Below, in pieces: positions 63,067-64,000 of a stretch of DNA of 64,000 nt. Source of the DNA: Blastococcus haudaquaticus (GTDB lineage: Bacteria; Actinomycetota; Actinomycetes; Mycobacteriales; Geodermatophilaceae). Below the pieces are notes generated by a model, which was not told where the DNA came from, searched no databases, and saw nothing but the letters and a program-made list of their open reading frames with translations. The stretch covers positions 558,001 through 622,000 of the forward strand of contig NZ_OCNK01000001.1 of the NCBI RefSeq assembly GCF_900230285.1. Direction: 5' to 3'. A program made the position numbers and the translations under genes. The stretch's first letter is position 1. Each line of letters begins with the position of its first letter.

Positions 63067-63085
63067 AGCTGTCCCCGTCTCGCCG

Positions 63086-63385
63086 TCAGTACTTCAGCAG
63101 GTTGGCGTCGTCGACCGAGGCGGACCGCCTGGTGCGGTAGATCGACATGATGATGGCGAGGCCGACGACGACCTCCGCCGCGGCCACGACCATGACGAAG
63201 AAGGCCATGATCTGGCCGTCGATGGTGCCGGTGGCGCGGGCGAAGGTGACCAGCGTCAGGTTCACCGAGTTCAACATCAGCTCGACGCACATGAACACGA
63301 CGATCGCGTTGCGCCGCACGAGGACACCGACCGCGCCGATCGTGAAGAGGATCGCGGCGAGCACCAGGTAGTACGTCAGCGTCAT
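63086..63385 (-). CDS. nuoK: NADH-quinone oxidoreductase subunit K
   Basis: This 99-residue subunit with three helices carries the conserved membrane glutamates in [13 protein letters not shown] and [11 protein letters not shown], both needed for proton transfer. The ATG at 63385 overlaps the nuoJ stop (ATGA) and gives the usual 99 residues; an upstream ATG would add five residues. Confidence 0.97.
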   Translation of the reverse strand: MTLTYYLVLAAILFTIGAVGVLVRRNAIVVFMCVELMLNSVNLTLVTFARATGTIDGQIMAFFVMVVAAAEVVVGLAIIMSIYRTRRSASVDDANLLKY

Positions 63386-64000
63386 CGGTCCGTGCTCCAC
63401 TCACCGGCTGCGGGGCCGCCCGGCGCGGGGTCCAGGGTGCCCAGGGCGGCGTCGGGGGTGCCGAGCTGCTCGCGGCCGGTCGGCCGGGGCATCTGATCGG
63501 GCGTCTCCGGCTCGATGCCGGTCGCCAGGCTCGCCTCCGACGGCGTGCCGTCGGGGAGGATCGCCGGCACGGCCACCGAGTTGGCGCGGGCGAAGACGCC
63601 GGGCCCGGGCAGGGTCTGCGGCTTCTCCGAGGTGAGGAACCGGGCGCGCGAGAGCTCCTTCTGCGTCTGACGGCTGCCCGGCTCCCGCTCGATGTGCGCC
63701 AGCACCATCGCCCCGACCGCGGCGGTGATCAGCAGCGCGCTGGTGACCTCGAAGGCCAGTAGGTAGTCGGTGAACAGCGACTCGGCGATCGCCGCGATGT
63801 TGCCCTGCTCGCCCTGGACGGCGTCGAGGCCGGTGGCGGTGAGCTCCTGCGTCGCCCGCGCGATGCCGGCGCCGACCAGGGCGGCGAAGCCGAGCCCCAG
63901 GACGATGGCTGCCACCCGCTGCCCGCGCAGCGTCTCGACCACGGAGTCCGAGGAGTCGCGGCCGACCAGCATCAGCACGAAGAGGAAGAGGATCATGATC
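63382..64000 (-). CDS. nuoJ: NADH-quinone oxidoreductase subunit J, 5' part outside the window
   Basis: The last 205 or so codons of nuoJ are present. The segment [20 protein letters not shown] is the conserved helix of NuoJ, normally near residue 60, and two more membrane helices follow. The C-terminal 90 residues form a Pro/Thr/Gly-rich tail ([20 protein letters not shown]) typical of actinobacterial NuoJ. The start lies beyond base 64000. Gene order J-K-L-M-N is the standard nuo order. Confidence 0.92.
   Translation of the reverse strand, partial: IMILFLFVLMLVGRDSSDSVVETLRGQRVAAIVLGLGFAALVGAGIARATQELTATGLDAVQGEQGNIAAIAESLFTDYLLAFEVTSALLITAAVGAMVLAHIEREPGSRQTQKELSRARFLTSEKPQTLPGPGVFARANSVAVPAILPDGTPSEASLATGIEPETPDQMPRPTGREQLGTPDAALGTLDPAPGGPAAGEWSTDR

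Overview
The window is high-GC DNA from an actinobacterium. The ribosomal and RNA polymerase genes have actinobacterial length and gene order. There is a complete actinobacterial-type mce lipid-import operon, and GTG/TTG starts, ATGA/GTGA gene overlaps and apparently leaderless genes are common. The overall look is that of a Geodermatophilaceae-like genome (Blastococcus, Geodermatophilus, Modestobacter); this is inference from style and gene content and was not checked by a search.

Layout. 1-6766 is the S10/spc ribosomal protein cluster on the minus strand, entered at the 5' end of rplE and running back to rpsJ, followed by tuf, fusA, rpsG and rpsL (6892-11209), all on the minus strand. 11210-15013 is a small accessory stretch on the plus strand: an S1-like serine protease, a free-standing copy of its N-terminal domain, an F420-type oxidoreductase, and a membrane protein plus winged-helix regulator pair with a clear promoter/operator. 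15074-22556 holds rpoC and rpoB. 22931-34614 is one long minus-strand mce operon (mceG-yrbEA-yrbEB-mceABCDEF-two Mce-associated proteins) lying between rplJL and rpoBC. 34962-40357 holds rplL, rplJ, an acetyltransferase, rplA, rplK, nusG, secE and tRNA-Trp. 40640-44687 holds aspC, an M1-like lipoprotein peptidase, hadB, hadA, rpmG, tRNA-Met and tRNA-Thr. 44756-50735 is the most unusual part: a membrane GGDEF-EAL protein, a tiny peptide gene with three perfect GAKWNR repeats, a 701-residue protein with a WXG-like N-terminus and its 94-residue partner, and a TadE/G-like pilus protein. 50788-55721 holds tRNA-Tyr, yajQ, htpX and the two-subunit 2-oxoacid:ferredoxin oxidoreductase korAB. 55780-64000 holds a sugar dehydrogenase-like lipoprotein, a polyprenyl diphosphate synthase and nuoN-M-L-K-J, where the window ends inside nuoJ.

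How the genes fit together. Most of the window is core growth machinery: ribosomal proteins, elongation factors, RNA polymerase, NusG, SecE, and the membrane arm of complex I with a prenyl synthase that probably makes the quinone side chain. The mce operon encodes a predicted envelope lipid importer; its ATPase gene mceG heads the operon. An intergenic repeat family forming long hairpins, often ending in GGTCCTT, occurs six times at or near gene ends and probably acts in transcription termination.

Best leads for something new are the GAKWNR-repeat peptide gene upstream of the GGDEF-EAL gene, the palindromic operator covering the promoter and start codon of the membrane protein/regulator pair, the protease with its detached N-terminal domain, and the dispersed hairpin repeats. 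No phage, insertion sequence, CRISPR array or resistance gene was seen.
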